Below, piece after piece: positions 37,292 to 46,482 of a stretch of DNA of 64,000 nt. How positions within the stretch are numbered: the first letter of the stretch is position 1; the number at the start of each line of letters is the position of its first letter. The position numbers and the translations under genes were made by a program. The notes below the pieces were generated by a model that made no database searches, had not been told where the DNA came from, and worked only from the letters and a program-made list of their open reading frames with translations. This stretch comes from Acinetobacter courvalinii (GTDB lineage Bacteria; Pseudomonadota; Gammaproteobacteria; Pseudomonadales; Moraxellaceae): NCBI RefSeq assembly GCF_014635545.1, contig NZ_BMDA01000001.1, positions 574,739-638,738 on the forward strand, given 5' to 3'.

Positions 37292-37960
37292 ATGTTTTCT
37301 TTGGATTGGCAGTATATACAGAGTGTGTTGCCGCAGTTCTATGCGGCCACCCTCATGACCTTAAAAATCTCCTTTATCGGTATCGTACTCTCTATTCTGC
37401 TTGGGCTGATCTGTAGCATCATCAGCACATATCAGGTCCGGATACTCAATAAAATTGTCAAAGTCTATATCGAGGTTTCCCGCAATACACCTTTGCTCAT
37501 TCAGCTATTTTTTCTCTACTACGGCTTGCCCAAGATCGGGATCAAACTAGATGGATTTACCTGCGGTGTGATTGGTCTGACTTTTCTTGGCGGCAGCTAC
37601 ATGGCAGAAGCTTTCCGTGCGGGTTTACAGTCCGTTGCGCAAGGGCAAATTGATTCGGCCCGAAGTGTAGGATTAAACGCCGTGCAAGTCTTTCAATATG
37701 TGGTATTTCCCCAAGCGTTATCGCTGTCCATTCCTGCCATTGGCGCAAACTGTTTGTTCCTGATTAAAGAAAGCTCGGTCTTGAGTGCCATAGCAGTGGT
37801 AGAACTTCTGTTTGTGACCAAAGACCTGATCGGGATGGATTATAAAACCACCGAAGCTTTATTTCTGTTAATCGTGGCTTATCTGATGATTTTGCTACCC
37901 GTTTCAGCGCTGACCAGTTATCTGGAATATCGCAGTCGTAAGGTGAGCCATGGGACTTGA
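37292..37960 (+). CDS. Polar amino acid ABC permease, first subunit
   Basis: A 222-residue inner-membrane permease of the HisMQ/GlnP family. Its start is the ATG in a short leader without a strong ribosome-binding site. Seen: TLKISFIGIVLSILLGLICS, the segment SRNTPLLIQLFFLYYGLP typical of polar amino acid importers, and the coupling-loop region SARSVGLNAVQVFQYVVFPQ. It pairs with the next gene product, which it overlaps by 11 bases, and with the ATPase downstream. The substrate is probably cysteine or a related amino acid, judged from the CjaA-like binding proteins. Confidence 0.92.
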   Translation: MFSLDWQYIQSVLPQFYAATLMTLKISFIGIVLSILLGLICSIISTYQVRILNKIVKVYIEVSRNTPLLIQLFFLYYGLPKIGIKLDGFTCGVIGLTFLGGSYMAEAFRAGLQSVAQGQIDSARSVGLNAVQVFQYVVFPQALSLSIPAIGANCLFLIKESSVLSAIAVVELLFVTKDLIGMDYKTTEALFLLIVAYLMILLPVSALTSYLEYRSRKVSHGT

Positions 37961-38621
37961 GTATTTATTTCAACCGAGCCATGTCGAGCGTTTACTGTAT
38001 GGCTTGTTGCAAACCATTGAAATTGCCTTCTTATCGGTATTTTTATCTGCCATTTTCGGCACCATTTTTGGCGTGATCATGACCTCCAGAAATTTGCTGG
38101 TCAAGATCCTGTGCCGTTTCTATCTGGAAACCATTCGGATTGTGCCGATTCTGGTGCTGTTATTTGTGTTCTATTTTGGTCTGGCGACATGGTTTAACTG
38201 GCAGTTGTCATCATTTTGGGTCTGTATTTTTGTCTTTACCTTATGGGGAACCGCGGAAATGGGGGATCTGGTTCGTGCTTCTATCACTTCGATCGATCAT
38301 CATCAACGTGATACAGCTTATGCCGTAGGTCTAAATCATGTACAAATTCTGGTTTATGTGATTTTCCCGCAAAGCTTAAAACGAGTCACCCCGGGCGCAC
38401 TGAATCTGTTTACTCGCATGATCAAAACCAGCTCTCTGGCAGTATTGATCGGTATGGTGGAAGTGCTGAAGGTAGGGCAGCAAATTATTGAAAATTCATT
38501 ATTAACGGTTCCTAGTGCATCGTTATGGATCTACGGTTTTATCTTTATTCTTTATTTCCTGATTTGTTATCCATTATCGCTTTTAGCAGCGCATTTAGAA
38601 AAAGTGTGGGAAAACGCATGA
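37950..38621 (+). CDS. Polar amino acid ABC permease, second subunit
   Basis: A 223-residue paralogue of the previous permease, with [19 protein letters not shown], a [21 protein letters not shown] segment equivalent to the RxTPLL region, and [21 protein letters not shown] as the EAA-like coupling loop. Heterodimeric permeases of this family are common. Its stop overlaps the ATG of the ATPase gene (ATGA), showing a single transcription unit. Confidence 0.92.
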   Translation: MGLEYLFQPSHVERLLYGLLQTIEIAFLSVFLSAIFGTIFGVIMTSRNLLVKILCRFYLETIRIVPILVLLFVFYFGLATWFNWQLSSFWVCIFVFTLWGTAEMGDLVRASITSIDHHQRDTAYAVGLNHVQILVYVIFPQSLKRVTPGALNLFTRMIKTSSLAVLIGMVEVLKVGQQIIENSLLTVPSASLWIYGFIFILYFLICYPLSLLAAHLEKVWENA

Positions 38622-39349
38622 CTTTGTTATCGATACGGCATTTACATAAATTTTATAAGCAAAGTCAGGTATTGCATGGCATTGATCTGAATGTGCAACA
38701 AGGTGAAGTGGTGGTGATTTTGGGGCCATCCGGTTGTGGAAAGAGCACCTTGTTGCGCTGTATCAATGGGCTGGAACCGATTCAGCAGGGAGAAATTCAG
38801 CTCAAAGATGTGGGCGTGCTTGGGCAGGACTTGCCTTGGGATAGCGTACGTCAGCAGATTGGCATGGTGTTTCAGAACTATGAATTATTCAAGCATATGA
38901 ATGTGATTGATAACATTCTGCTGGGTCCGCTAAAAGCACAAAAACGCCAACGCGCAGAAGTGGAACAACTGGCAGATCAGTTATTGCAGCGCGTGGGCTT
39001 ACTGGATCGTAAATATGATTATCCATCTAATCTATCAGGTGGGCAGAAACAGCGGATTGCCATTGTCCGTGCCTTGGTGATGCAGCCCAAAGTCATTCTA
39101 CTGGATGAAATTACTGCAGCTTTAGACCCGGAAATGGTACGCGAAGTGCTGGATGTGGTACTAAAACTGGCACAAGAGGGCATGACCATGCTGATTGTTA
39201 CGCATGAAATGGGCTTTGCCCGCAAAGTGGCAGATCGCATTATTTTTATGGACAAGGGCCAGATTATTGAGCAAAGCACCCCTGAGGATTTTTTTCAGCA
39301 TCCGCAGACGGAACGGGCCAAAACTTTTTTAAATATTTTGAATTATTAA
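38618..39349 (+). CDS. Polar amino acid ABC transporter ATPase
   Basis: A 243-residue ATPase of the GlnQ/HisP type. Walker A is GPSGCGKST, the Q-loop is [10 protein letters not shown], the signature is [15 protein letters not shown], Walker B is [14 protein letters not shown] with isoleucine in place of the usual proline, and the switch is IVTHEMGFA. The start at 38618 overlaps the permease stop; a longer frame upstream would run far into the permease gene. It energises the importer formed with the two permeases. Confidence 0.94.
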   Translation: MTLLSIRHLHKFYKQSQVLHGIDLNVQQGEVVVILGPSGCGKSTLLRCINGLEPIQQGEIQLKDVGVLGQDLPWDSVRQQIGMVFQNYELFKHMNVIDNILLGPLKAQKRQRAEVEQLADQLLQRVGLLDRKYDYPSNLSGGQKQRIAIVRALVMQPKVILLDEITAALDPEMVREVLDVVLKLAQEGMTMLIVTHEMGFARKVADRIIFMDKGQIIEQSTPEDFFQHPQTERAKTFLNILNY

Positions 39350-39367
39350 AAGCAATCAGAGGACGTG

Positions 39368-40270
39368 ATGAGATTACATTTAGTGGCCGGACGATCTGGC
39401 AATACATCGAAAATAAAAACGGTCAGTCTTGGCATGAGCTGTGTGCTGGTGGCAGGCATATTAACAGGGTGTAATCAACCGGCTTCATCCGAAACCAAAA
39501 GTAGTACAGCAGACAGCTCCTTGGAGCAGATCAAGAAAAATGATGTGCTACGGGTTGGAGTGTTCGCGGATAACCCGCCGTTTGGTTATGTGGACAGTGC
39601 AGGCAAAAATCAGGGCTTCGATGTCGCCTTGGCGAAGCGTGTGACCAAAGATTTGCTCGGAGATGAAAATAAAATCCAGTTTGTCGTCACAGAGGCAGCC
39701 AACCGGGTTGAATTTTTAAAGTCAGACAAAGTCGATGTGGTCTTTGCCAGCTTCTCTGTGACACCCGAACGTCAACAGGTGGTGGATTTTTCCCAACCTT
39801 ATTTAAAGGCATCACTAGGTATTGTTTCACCTAAAGCCAAAGCCATTACCGATGTAAAAAGTCTGGAAGGTAAAACTTTAATTGTGAATAAAGGTTCAAG
39901 CTCGGACAGCTATTTCACTAAAAACTATCCGAAAGTGAATTTGTTGAAGTTTGAACAAAATACCGATGCGTTTAATGCACTCACCGATGGTCGGGGGGAT
40001 GCGATTTCCCAAGACAGTACCTATGCCTTGGCATGGGCTGCCAAGAATCCGGATTATGTGGTCGGTATTCCACAGATTGGCAATGAAGATTTTATCGCCG
40101 CAGGCGTGAAAAAAGGCAATACCGAATTGCTGCACTGGCTCAATGATGAAATCAAACAGCTACGAAGCACGGGCGAAGTTCAAAAGATTTATGACCAAAC
40201 CTTAAAGCCGATATACGGTGAAAAAGTGAATCCTAATATCTTTTTAGATGTCGATTTAGCGAAGCAATAA
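39368..40270 (+). CDS. CjaA-like amino acid (cysteine-type) binding lipoprotein, first copy
   Basis: A family-3 solute-binding lipoprotein of 300 residues. The lipobox is LTGC with the lipidated Cys35, so it is anchored to the outer face of the inner membrane. The mature part (RVGVFADNPPFGYVD, QGFDVALAKRV, FLKSDKVDVVFASFSVTPER) is close to CjaA of Campylobacter jejuni, a cysteine-binding protein. ATG 39368 follows AGAGGA with 4 bases between; GTG at 39365 is too close to it. It follows the ATPase gene by 18 bases. A second, very similar gene follows. The ligand is inferred, not shown. Confidence 0.88.
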   Translation: MRLHLVAGRSGNTSKIKTVSLGMSCVLVAGILTGCNQPASSETKSSTADSSLEQIKKNDVLRVGVFADNPPFGYVDSAGKNQGFDVALAKRVTKDLLGDENKIQFVVTEAANRVEFLKSDKVDVVFASFSVTPERQQVVDFSQPYLKASLGIVSPKAKAITDVKSLEGKTLIVNKGSSSDSYFTKNYPKVNLLKFEQNTDAFNALTDGRGDAISQDSTYALAWAAKNPDYVVGIPQIGNEDFIAAGVKKGNTELLHWLNDEIKQLRSTGEVQKIYDQTLKPIYGEKVNPNIFLDVDLAKQ

Positions 40271-40304
40271 CATAAATGAAAAGGTCAAAAATAGAGGTAA
40301 CGAT

Positions 40305-41171
40305 ATGCAGACAATAACATTCTCAAATATTCAAAAACTGTTGCTGGCTTCTGTATTCAGTCTGGGTCTCACCGCATGTAACAAGACCCCACAGTCGGCA
40401 GAAAAATCAGCGGATAGTTCAGCTCAGGTTTCCAGTATTGAACAGATCAAGAAAAATGGTGTGGTTCGTATTGGCGTATTTAGCGACAAGCCGCCGTTTG
40501 GTTATCTGGATGCGCAAGGTAAAAATCAGGGCTTTGATGTTGAAATTGCCAAGCATGTGGCCAAAGACTTATTGGGTGATGAAAATAAAGTGCAGTTTGT
40601 TCTGACTGAAGCGGCCAATCGTGTCGAATATCTAAAAGCCAATAAAGTCGATATTATTTTTGCCAATTTCACCGTGACCCCTGAACGTAAGCAAGTGGTG
40701 GATTTTGCCAAGCCTTATTTAAAAGTTGCCTTAGGTGTGGTGTCTCCAAAAAATAAACCGATAACGGATATTGCTCAATTAAAGGATCAGACTCTATTAG
40801 TGAATAAGGGCACCACAGCGGACTCTTTTTTCAGCAAACAACATCCTGAAATTAAGCTGCAAAAATATGAGCAAAATACCGAAACCTTTGATGCGCTAAA
40901 AGATGGCCGTGGTGCTGCTTTGGCCCATGACAATCTATTGGTACTGGCCTGGGCGAAAGAAAATCCAAATTACACCGTCGGCATTACCAATCTGGGTGAG
41001 CAAGATTTAATTGCACCTGCTGTACAAAAAGGCAATAAAGAATTGCTAGATTGGTTAAACCAGGATTTAGAAAAGTTGGCTAAAGAGGGGGTTATTCAAC
41101 AAGCTTATGAAAAAACTTTAAAACCTGTTTATGGTGAGGGTATCCCAGCCAAAGATTTGATTATTGAATGA
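40305..41171 (+). CDS. CjaA-like amino acid (cysteine-type) binding lipoprotein, second copy
   Basis: A 288-residue tandem paralogue of the preceding binding protein, with its own lipobox LTAC (Cys25) and the same landmarks (RIGVFSDKPPFGYLD, QGFDVEIAKHVAKDLLGDENK, VDIIFANFTVTPER). By eye well over half of the residues agree between the two copies, with divergence concentrated in the signal region and the C-terminal lobe. Both would serve the same permease and ATPase, either with different ligand preference or as a recent duplication. It is the last gene of the operon, followed by a terminator. Confidence 0.9.
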   Translation: MQTITFSNIQKLLLASVFSLGLTACNKTPQSAEKSADSSAQVSSIEQIKKNGVVRIGVFSDKPPFGYLDAQGKNQGFDVEIAKHVAKDLLGDENKVQFVLTEAANRVEYLKANKVDIIFANFTVTPERKQVVDFAKPYLKVALGVVSPKNKPITDIAQLKDQTLLVNKGTTADSFFSKQHPEIKLQKYEQNTETFDALKDGRGAALAHDNLLVLAWAKENPNYTVGITNLGEQDLIAPAVQKGNKELLDWLNQDLEKLAKEGVIQQAYEKTLKPVYGEGIPAKDLIIE

Positions 41172-41255
41172 TTTAAATTAACTTCAAGATTATAAAAGTA
41201 TAGGTTTTAACTGCTTATATATTAAGCGTCATTTTTTTTGTAAATCATTTAAAAT

Positions 41256-41283
41256 GCCCTGGCTTTTTTTGCTGGGGCTTTTT
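41256..41283 (+). terminator. Terminator of the amino acid ABC operon
   Basis: GCCCTGGC pairs with GCTGGGGC (8 base pairs, two G-T) around a loop of seven T, followed by TTTTTCTTT. It lies 85 bases after the second binding-protein gene. Confidence 0.7.
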
Positions 41284-41403
41284 CTTTAATATCTTTATTC
41301 TTCAGTATGAAGGGATAATCATATTTTAAAAAGCTGTCATATTTTTATCATTATAAATAATAGAGTCGTACTCACTTTATCAGTACGCTGCGGAATAATA
41401 TAG

Positions 41404-42816
41404 ATGTTCAATCGATTGCCTGTACCTGAAAACCTTCCCTGTAGATTAACGGATGCCTTTTACCGCATTCATCAATATTTGCCAAAAGGAAATGTAAAAC
41501 AGCGGGTTAAGCTGGATGATGCACTCAATCAGATCAATACCGATGATCTTTATGCATTACAGGATTTCCCCCTGCATAATTTTTCTGCCTATGAAGGCTG
41601 GGGCATTGATTCGAATATCACTCAGCAGGTTAGTTCAAAAAATCTGGTGATAGAAAGAGATTTGTATTTCTGGACACAGCAGTTATATCACTCTATTAAT
41701 CCTTATAAACTCGATCTGGACAGATATATAATCAAGATACCTAAATTTACCAGACTTCCTGAAGGGGTAGATACTATTATTTTAGAACAGGATAAGCGCT
41801 TAGATTTCTCTGGTAAGAGCAGCGGTGTAAAAATAAAAAAAACCATTGCGCCGATGCAAGGTGTTATTCAACAAGGCAGTGTGTTTAAACAAGGCGATTT
41901 AATCATTGCAAAAAATCAGAAAATTACACCTGAACGCTTAGTCGCACTCAGACGTGCGGGTATTACAGAGCTTTCTATTTATCGACACCCTAAAATACTG
42001 ATTGTTAATATGTTTCCTTTCGATCAAGCGGGGGAAATCAGTGAAGAATGCTTATACCTCAAAGATCTGTTAAAAACATGGGGGTATGGCGAGGTTGAAA
42101 TTAAACCGCATAAACCGGCACGTTATGACGGGGCATTTAATTACCATCAAGAAGCTGGACATCCCGCATTAGATGGAAGCTTGACTTCCGCTTGGGACGA
42201 ATATCATCAGTTTTTTGACGAGCAAATCCCTGAGTTTGACATTATTTTATGCTGGTCACCTTTAAATCATTATGGTTCTGGATTGGGGCTTTCAAAGCTG
42301 GCTAACTTTTATCAAGGCAATGGTGATGGTCCCGTTACGACCTGTTGTATGCCAGCCAGTGAATTCCGGATTTTTCAGAGTAATGACCGAAGCCCTAGAC
42401 TCACTCAGGTCGTAAACCGTTATGGTGAACGTGGGCAGTTAAGGGAAATACGTACAGAGATCACTGAAGATCGAACGACAATTATCAGCCTACCTGGCAA
42501 TATGCATGACGTTGCGTTGTTGATGCACGTATTTGTGAAATATATTTTAAATAAGCATGATCCTGATTTTTTTGAGAATCTGTATTTGCAAGGCAGGATC
42601 GACCAGCAGCTTGAGCCTGATCCAAAGTATAGAACATTATTATGGGGACGCTACCAGTTTGAAGCAGATGGTCAATATTCGCTACAGATCATTCCACAAC
42701 AAGCTTTTCAGATCGATGGTTTTGCTGCTGCCAATTGCATTATCATTGTTCCATTTGCAGAGCCGCCGATTCAGTCTAGTGAATCCGTGTATTTTATTAA
42801 AATAGATCAGGTCTGA
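41404..42816 (+). CDS. Divergent MoeA-like (molybdopterin molybdenumtransferase fold) protein
   Basis: A 470-residue protein whose order of conserved blocks follows MoeA. LHNFSAYEGWGI (residues 58-68) replaces the SAMDGYA block, with Glu64 instead of the key aspartate. LPEGVDTIILEQD is the LPxGADAVV block, and GVIQQGSVFKQGDLIIA leads to ITPERLVALRRAGITEL. LPGN (363-366) in the last domain is equivalent to the LPGNP of MoeA. The TGDEL and TGG-S-G-D blocks of the molybdopterin-binding domain are degenerate (NMFPFDQAG, CWSPLNHYGSG). MoeA inserts molybdate into molybdopterin; this copy probably does not do so in the usual way. It stands alone, without other molybdenum genes, behind a leader with a small inverted repeat (41367-41387). 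Its function is unknown. Confidence 0.7.
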   Translation: MFNRLPVPENLPCRLTDAFYRIHQYLPKGNVKQRVKLDDALNQINTDDLYALQDFPLHNFSAYEGWGIDSNITQQVSSKNLVIERDLYFWTQQLYHSINPYKLDLDRYIIKIPKFTRLPEGVDTIILEQDKRLDFSGKSSGVKIKKTIAPMQGVIQQGSVFKQGDLIIAKNQKITPERLVALRRAGITELSIYRHPKILIVNMFPFDQAGEISEECLYLKDLLKTWGYGEVEIKPHKPARYDGAFNYHQEAGHPALDGSLTSAWDEYHQFFDEQIPEFDIILCWSPLNHYGSGLGLSKLANFYQGNGDGPVTTCCMPASEFRIFQSNDRSPRLTQVVNRYGERGQLREIRTEITEDRTTIISLPGNMHDVALLMHVFVKYILNKHDPDFFENLYLQGRIDQQLEPDPKYRTLLWGRYQFEADGQYSLQIIPQQAFQIDGFAAANCIIIVPFAEPPIQSSESVYFIKIDQV

Positions 42817-42837
42817 ATCACTTTAATGTTTTACAGG

Positions 42838-42869
42838 TCAGACAACAGCCGAGAGTGGCTGTTGTCTGA
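42838..42869. terminator. Hairpin between the MoeA-like and fsr-like genes
   Basis: A perfect 13-base-pair stem TCAGACAACAGCC/GGCTGTTGTCTGA with the loop GAGAGT lies between the two convergent genes, consistent with a shared terminator. Strong T runs are absent. Confidence 0.65.
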
Positions 42870-42884
42870 TAGGGAAGATAAAAA

Positions 42885-44108
42885 TTACTTTTTAGTGTTG
42901 GGTAATAACGCAGTCATAAAGCCTAACAAAGGTAGGAAAGAACAAAGTTTATAGACCCAGACAATGCCATGTGTATCCGCCAAATGACCTAAACCTGCTG
43001 CACCAATTCCACCAATACCGAACATCAAGCCAAACATTAAGCCTGCGACCATGCCCACCCGGCCGGGTACCGCTTCCTGAGCATAGACCACCAACGCAGA
43101 GAAAGCAGAAGACATCACTAGACCAATGATAATCACCAGAATGGCAGTTCCCGTTAGGCCGACATAAGGCAGCATCAGGGCAAATGGCGCAATCCCCAGG
43201 AAAGACACCCAAACCACGGCTTTACGTCCGATACGGTCACCGACTGGACCACCTGCAAAAGTACCGAGTGCAACAGCGCCTAAAAATATAAATAGGTAGA
43301 GCTGAGAGGTTTGAATTGAAACATTAAATCTTTCAATGAGGTAAAAGGTAAAATAGTTGGTAATGGCTGCGATATAAATAAACTTGGCAAATAGTAAAAT
43401 ACAGATCACGGTCATGGCCTGAATCACCTGTTGACGCGTCAAGGTCGACATAGCACGTTGACTGGCGAGGCGTTGTACTGGTGCTTGTTTAACCAGCCAT
43501 TTGGTTACGCGTAACAACACGAAAATAGCTAAAGCAGCGACTAAAACAAATAAGCCAATTGCACCTTGTCCGTGAGGAATAATCACGGCAGCAGCGACTA
43601 AGGGGCCAAGGGCTGAACCGGTATTTCCGCCAACCTGAAACATGGATTGCGCCGTACCAAAACGGCCACCCGAAGCCGTGCGCGCAATACGGGAAGCTTC
43701 AGGGTGAAAGGTGGATGAACCCACCCCAATCAGTGCCGCAGCAAAAAGTAGGCTGTGATAACTGCCTGCTGTTGCCATCAGTCCAATGCCAATGAGCGTG
43801 GCAAACATCCCGGCTGGAAGTAAATACGGTTTAGGATGTTTATCGGTATACAGGCCGATCCAGGGTTGTAATAATGAGGCCGTGATTTGATAAACCAAAG
43901 CAATCCAGCCAATCTGGGCAAAACTCAATGAAAACTCTGCTTTGAGCAGAGGATAACTTGCAGTGACCACCGCCTGAATCGAGTCATTTAAGAGATGGGC
44001 AAATGCGACTGCACCGACAATACCTAACACGAATTTTTGTGGTTGATCCTGTGGTGGACATTGCGCTTGTGGACCTGTGTTCTCAAGCGTCCCTGTATGA
44101 TTTGCCAT
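42885..44108 (-). CDS. Fsr-like MFS efflux protein (fosmidomycin-resistance family)
   Basis: A 407-residue, 12-helix MFS protein. ATG 44108 is chosen because GGAG lies 5 bases upstream; an ATG at 44171 would add 21 residues. The sequence AFAHLLNDSIQAVVTASYPLLKAEF, LYQITASLLQPWIGLYTDK and GVGSSTFHPEASRIAR are hallmarks of the Fsr family, which exports fosmidomycin and related compounds. The natural substrate is unknown. The divergent AraC-type gene is the likely regulator. Confidence 0.88.
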   Translation of the reverse strand: MANHTGTLENTGPQAQCPPQDQPQKFVLGIVGAVAFAHLLNDSIQAVVTASYPLLKAEFSLSFAQIGWIALVYQITASLLQPWIGLYTDKHPKPYLLPAGMFATLIGIGLMATAGSYHSLLFAAALIGVGSSTFHPEASRIARTASGGRFGTAQSMFQVGGNTGSALGPLVAAAVIIPHGQGAIGLFVLVAALAIFVLLRVTKWLVKQAPVQRLASQRAMSTLTRQQVIQAMTVICILLFAKFIYIAAITNYFTFYLIERFNVSIQTSQLYLFIFLGAVALGTFAGGPVGDRIGRKAVVWVSFLGIAPFALMLPYVGLTGTAILVIIIGLVMSSAFSALVVYAQEAVPGRVGMVAGLMFGLMFGIGGIGAAGLGHLADTHGIVWVYKLCSFLPLLGFMTALLPNTKK

Positions 44109-44258
44109 GCGTGCTCCAACATGCTGTTTTAGCTTAAATCGTGCTATTGAAGAAGGTTTGTTTTTCAGCATTTATATCCTAAACTGAACTGAAAGCGGCC
44201 CACAATCATATTTGGGACATATAGTATCGAGTTCAGGCCATTTTGAAGGACCAAGGCA

Positions 44259-45035
44259 ATGCGTAATATTCAGGTCAACGATTTTGAAGATGTCGCCCGT
44301 AATGTGATGGCGACGGGCAATGATTATGTGGATGGCCAGATTCTGGCAAGCCATCGTCATGCCCGGGGACAATGCCTATATGCGATCACAGGGGTATTAA
44401 CCGTCACGACCAGTAAAGGCAGCTGGGTGGTGCCGCCAAAACGGGCACTCTGGATTCCCGCTGGAATTGACCATGAGGTACACATGGGGGGACTCACCAA
44501 AACACGAAGCGCTTATATACTTCCAGACATTGCAAGCAAGGCAGGCTTGCCTGGTGATTGTGCGGTGATCAATGTATCGCCGTTATTACATGAACTGTTA
44601 TCTAGCGCAGTAGATTTGCCTGCTGAATATGAACTGGGCGGGCGGGATGACTATTTGATGCAACTGATTATTGCAGAAATTGCCTTGATGCCTGAATTGC
44701 CGTTGAATGCACCTTTGCCACAAGAGCCACGTCTGGCAGCATTATGTCTGCAACTATTAAAAGCACCGAGCTTAGATCATGATCTGGATGAGATAGCCGA
44801 ACGGGTCGGGATGAGCCGTCGTAATTTCACCCGAATTTTTCGGCAACAGACGGGGATGAGTTTTAGCCATTGGCGGCAACAGGCTTGTTTACTCAATGCC
44901 TTGACGCGTATGGAGCTGGGACAGTCGATTACCGAGGTGGCAATTGCGCTTGGTTATAGCAGTAGCAGTGCATTCACAGCAGCATTTAAACGTTCTTTAG
45001 GACAGGCACCACGCTTTTATATACAGGCCAAATGA
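44259..45035 (+). CDS. AraC-family regulator with N-terminal cupin domain
   Basis: A 258-residue regulator. The N-terminal half has a cupin-type sensor (SHRHARGQCLYAITGVLTVTT and WVVPPKRALWIPAGIDHEV) and the C-terminal half two helix-turn-helix units (LDEIAERVGMSRRNFTRIFRQQTG and ITEVAIALGYSSSSAFTAAFKR). It resembles NimR-type regulators that control a divergent MFS efflux gene, which is the layout here with the Fsr-like gene, 150 bases away. The ligand is unknown. Confidence 0.9.
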   Translation: MRNIQVNDFEDVARNVMATGNDYVDGQILASHRHARGQCLYAITGVLTVTTSKGSWVVPPKRALWIPAGIDHEVHMGGLTKTRSAYILPDIASKAGLPGDCAVINVSPLLHELLSSAVDLPAEYELGGRDDYLMQLIIAEIALMPELPLNAPLPQEPRLAALCLQLLKAPSLDHDLDEIAERVGMSRRNFTRIFRQQTGMSFSHWRQQACLLNALTRMELGQSITEVAIALGYSSSSAFTAAFKRSLGQAPRFYIQAK

Positions 45036-45126
45036 TCAGGCCGGATGTGTTAATGTATAGGGGCTGGGTTGACTCAATGCATGAGCCTTCCACTGGATTC
45101 ACGAAAACAATATAAATGATAAAACT

Positions 45127-46278
45127 ATGCTTTCATTATTAAAAGCTTTGGCCTTGTCTCATCAAGGTCTGCACAAAAATGACATATTCGGTGAGGGATT
45201 ATCCGGAACCCTGAACGCGATTGAACATCTGGGCTATGTGCAAATTGATACCATTTCAGTGGTTGAGCGTGCCCATCACCATGTCTTGTGGAATCGGGTG
45301 CCTGATTATCAGCTGGATTATTTAAATCAGCTGGTGCAACAGCAACAGATTTTTGAACACTGGGCGCATGCAGCTTCTTATCTGCCGATGCGGGATTATC
45401 GTTATGCCATACCATTGATGAATGCAATCCGAAAGGGTGAAAGCCGCTATTACAGGGCTGATCAGCGTTTGATGACTGAAATTCTGGCACGGGTCAGGGC
45501 AGAAGGTAAAATTCAGCTTCGACAGATGGAAAAGCAAACGCGGAAAGGTTCCGCTGGTTGGTGGAATGCCGGACCAAACCGAAAAGCGCTTGAACAGTTA
45601 TTTATGCAAGGTGACCTGATGATCTGTGAGCGTAACGGGATGGAGAAAGTCTATGACCTGACGGAGCGCAGTATACCTCAGGGCATCGATCTCAGCACAC
45701 CGACCTTGCATGAATATGCTGATTATTTGTTAAAAATGAATATACGGGCCCATGGCGTATTTACATGGAAACAGTTATTACATTTAAAGGGAAAAGAGCT
45801 ACGTCATGTAATGCGTACTGTTCTGGATGACTATATTGATGCGGGTTTGGTGAAGGTTTTGCAACTCGAAAATGGACAGACGGTTTATGCTGCCAGCGCA
45901 ATATTGGAACATCAGCCCATCATTCAGCCGGAACTAAAAATATTGTCTCCTTTTGATAATCTGGTGATTCATCGGGAGCGCTTGGATTGCTTATTTGACT
46001 TTAATTATCGCATCGAATGCTATGTCCCCGCCGCCAAAAGACAATACGGTTATTTTTGTTTACCGCTGTTGTATGCAGATCGCTTTGTGGGTCGTATCGA
46101 TTGTAAAGTGCATCGACGTGAAAAGCGACTAGAAGTCATTGCTCTGCATTTGGAAGATCCGAATATGCAGGATTGGGAGGCTTTTATCAACGCTTTAGAG
46201 CTGGAGTTACAGCGTTTCGCTGAATTTAATCAGTGTACGGTGATTGATGTAGAAAAGATCAGCCATTTAATGCGTTAA
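45127..46278 (+). CDS. YcaQ/AlkX-like DNA glycosylase (HTH_42 family)
   Basis: A 383-residue winged-helix protein of the HTH_42 (DUF1006) family. The catalytic QxD motif is present as QID (Gln39 to Asp41) in GYVQIDTISVVERAHHHVLWNR, which agrees closely with E. coli YcaQ (AlkX), a glycosylase that unhooks DNA interstrand crosslinks and removes bulky alkylated bases. The middle segment HWAHAASYLPMRDYRY is also conserved, and the full family length is present. It lies after the AraC gene with a 91-base gap and is probably transcribed on its own. Confidence 0.88.
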   Translation: MLSLLKALALSHQGLHKNDIFGEGLSGTLNAIEHLGYVQIDTISVVERAHHHVLWNRVPDYQLDYLNQLVQQQQIFEHWAHAASYLPMRDYRYAIPLMNAIRKGESRYYRADQRLMTEILARVRAEGKIQLRQMEKQTRKGSAGWWNAGPNRKALEQLFMQGDLMICERNGMEKVYDLTERSIPQGIDLSTPTLHEYADYLLKMNIRAHGVFTWKQLLHLKGKELRHVMRTVLDDYIDAGLVKVLQLENGQTVYAASAILEHQPIIQPELKILSPFDNLVIHRERLDCLFDFNYRIECYVPAAKRQYGYFCLPLLYADRFVGRIDCKVHRREKRLEVIALHLEDPNMQDWEAFINALELELQRFAEFNQCTVIDVEKISHLMR

Positions 46279-46307
46279 CGCTTGCCATTGATAGGTTTGC
46301 TTTTTTT

Positions 46308-46335
46308 AAACCTAGCCCTCGAGAGGACTAGGTTT
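46308..46335. other. Hairpin after the alkX-like gene
   Basis: AAACCTAG/CTAGGTTT plus an inner CCTC/GAGG stem form a 12-base-pair hairpin with one mismatch, 30 bases after the stop. A T run lies before rather than after it, so it is not a standard terminator for the + strand. Confidence 0.5.
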
Positions 46336-46482
46336 ACCTAAAAAGTTCAATCTTAGAGTGATCAATACCCTAAGCTTTTGGGTAAGAAGAAGATGAATTC
46401 TCCTGCATGAATACATTGAACAGATCAGTATATTCAAGCCATCATCGCGTAACGCTACCCCATGATGTTCAGTAATATCCTT

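Noticed and set aside
46308-46335. Hairpin after the alkX-like gene as a classical terminator
   Set aside because: The T run lies before the stem, not after it, on the + strand, so I list it only as a hairpin.
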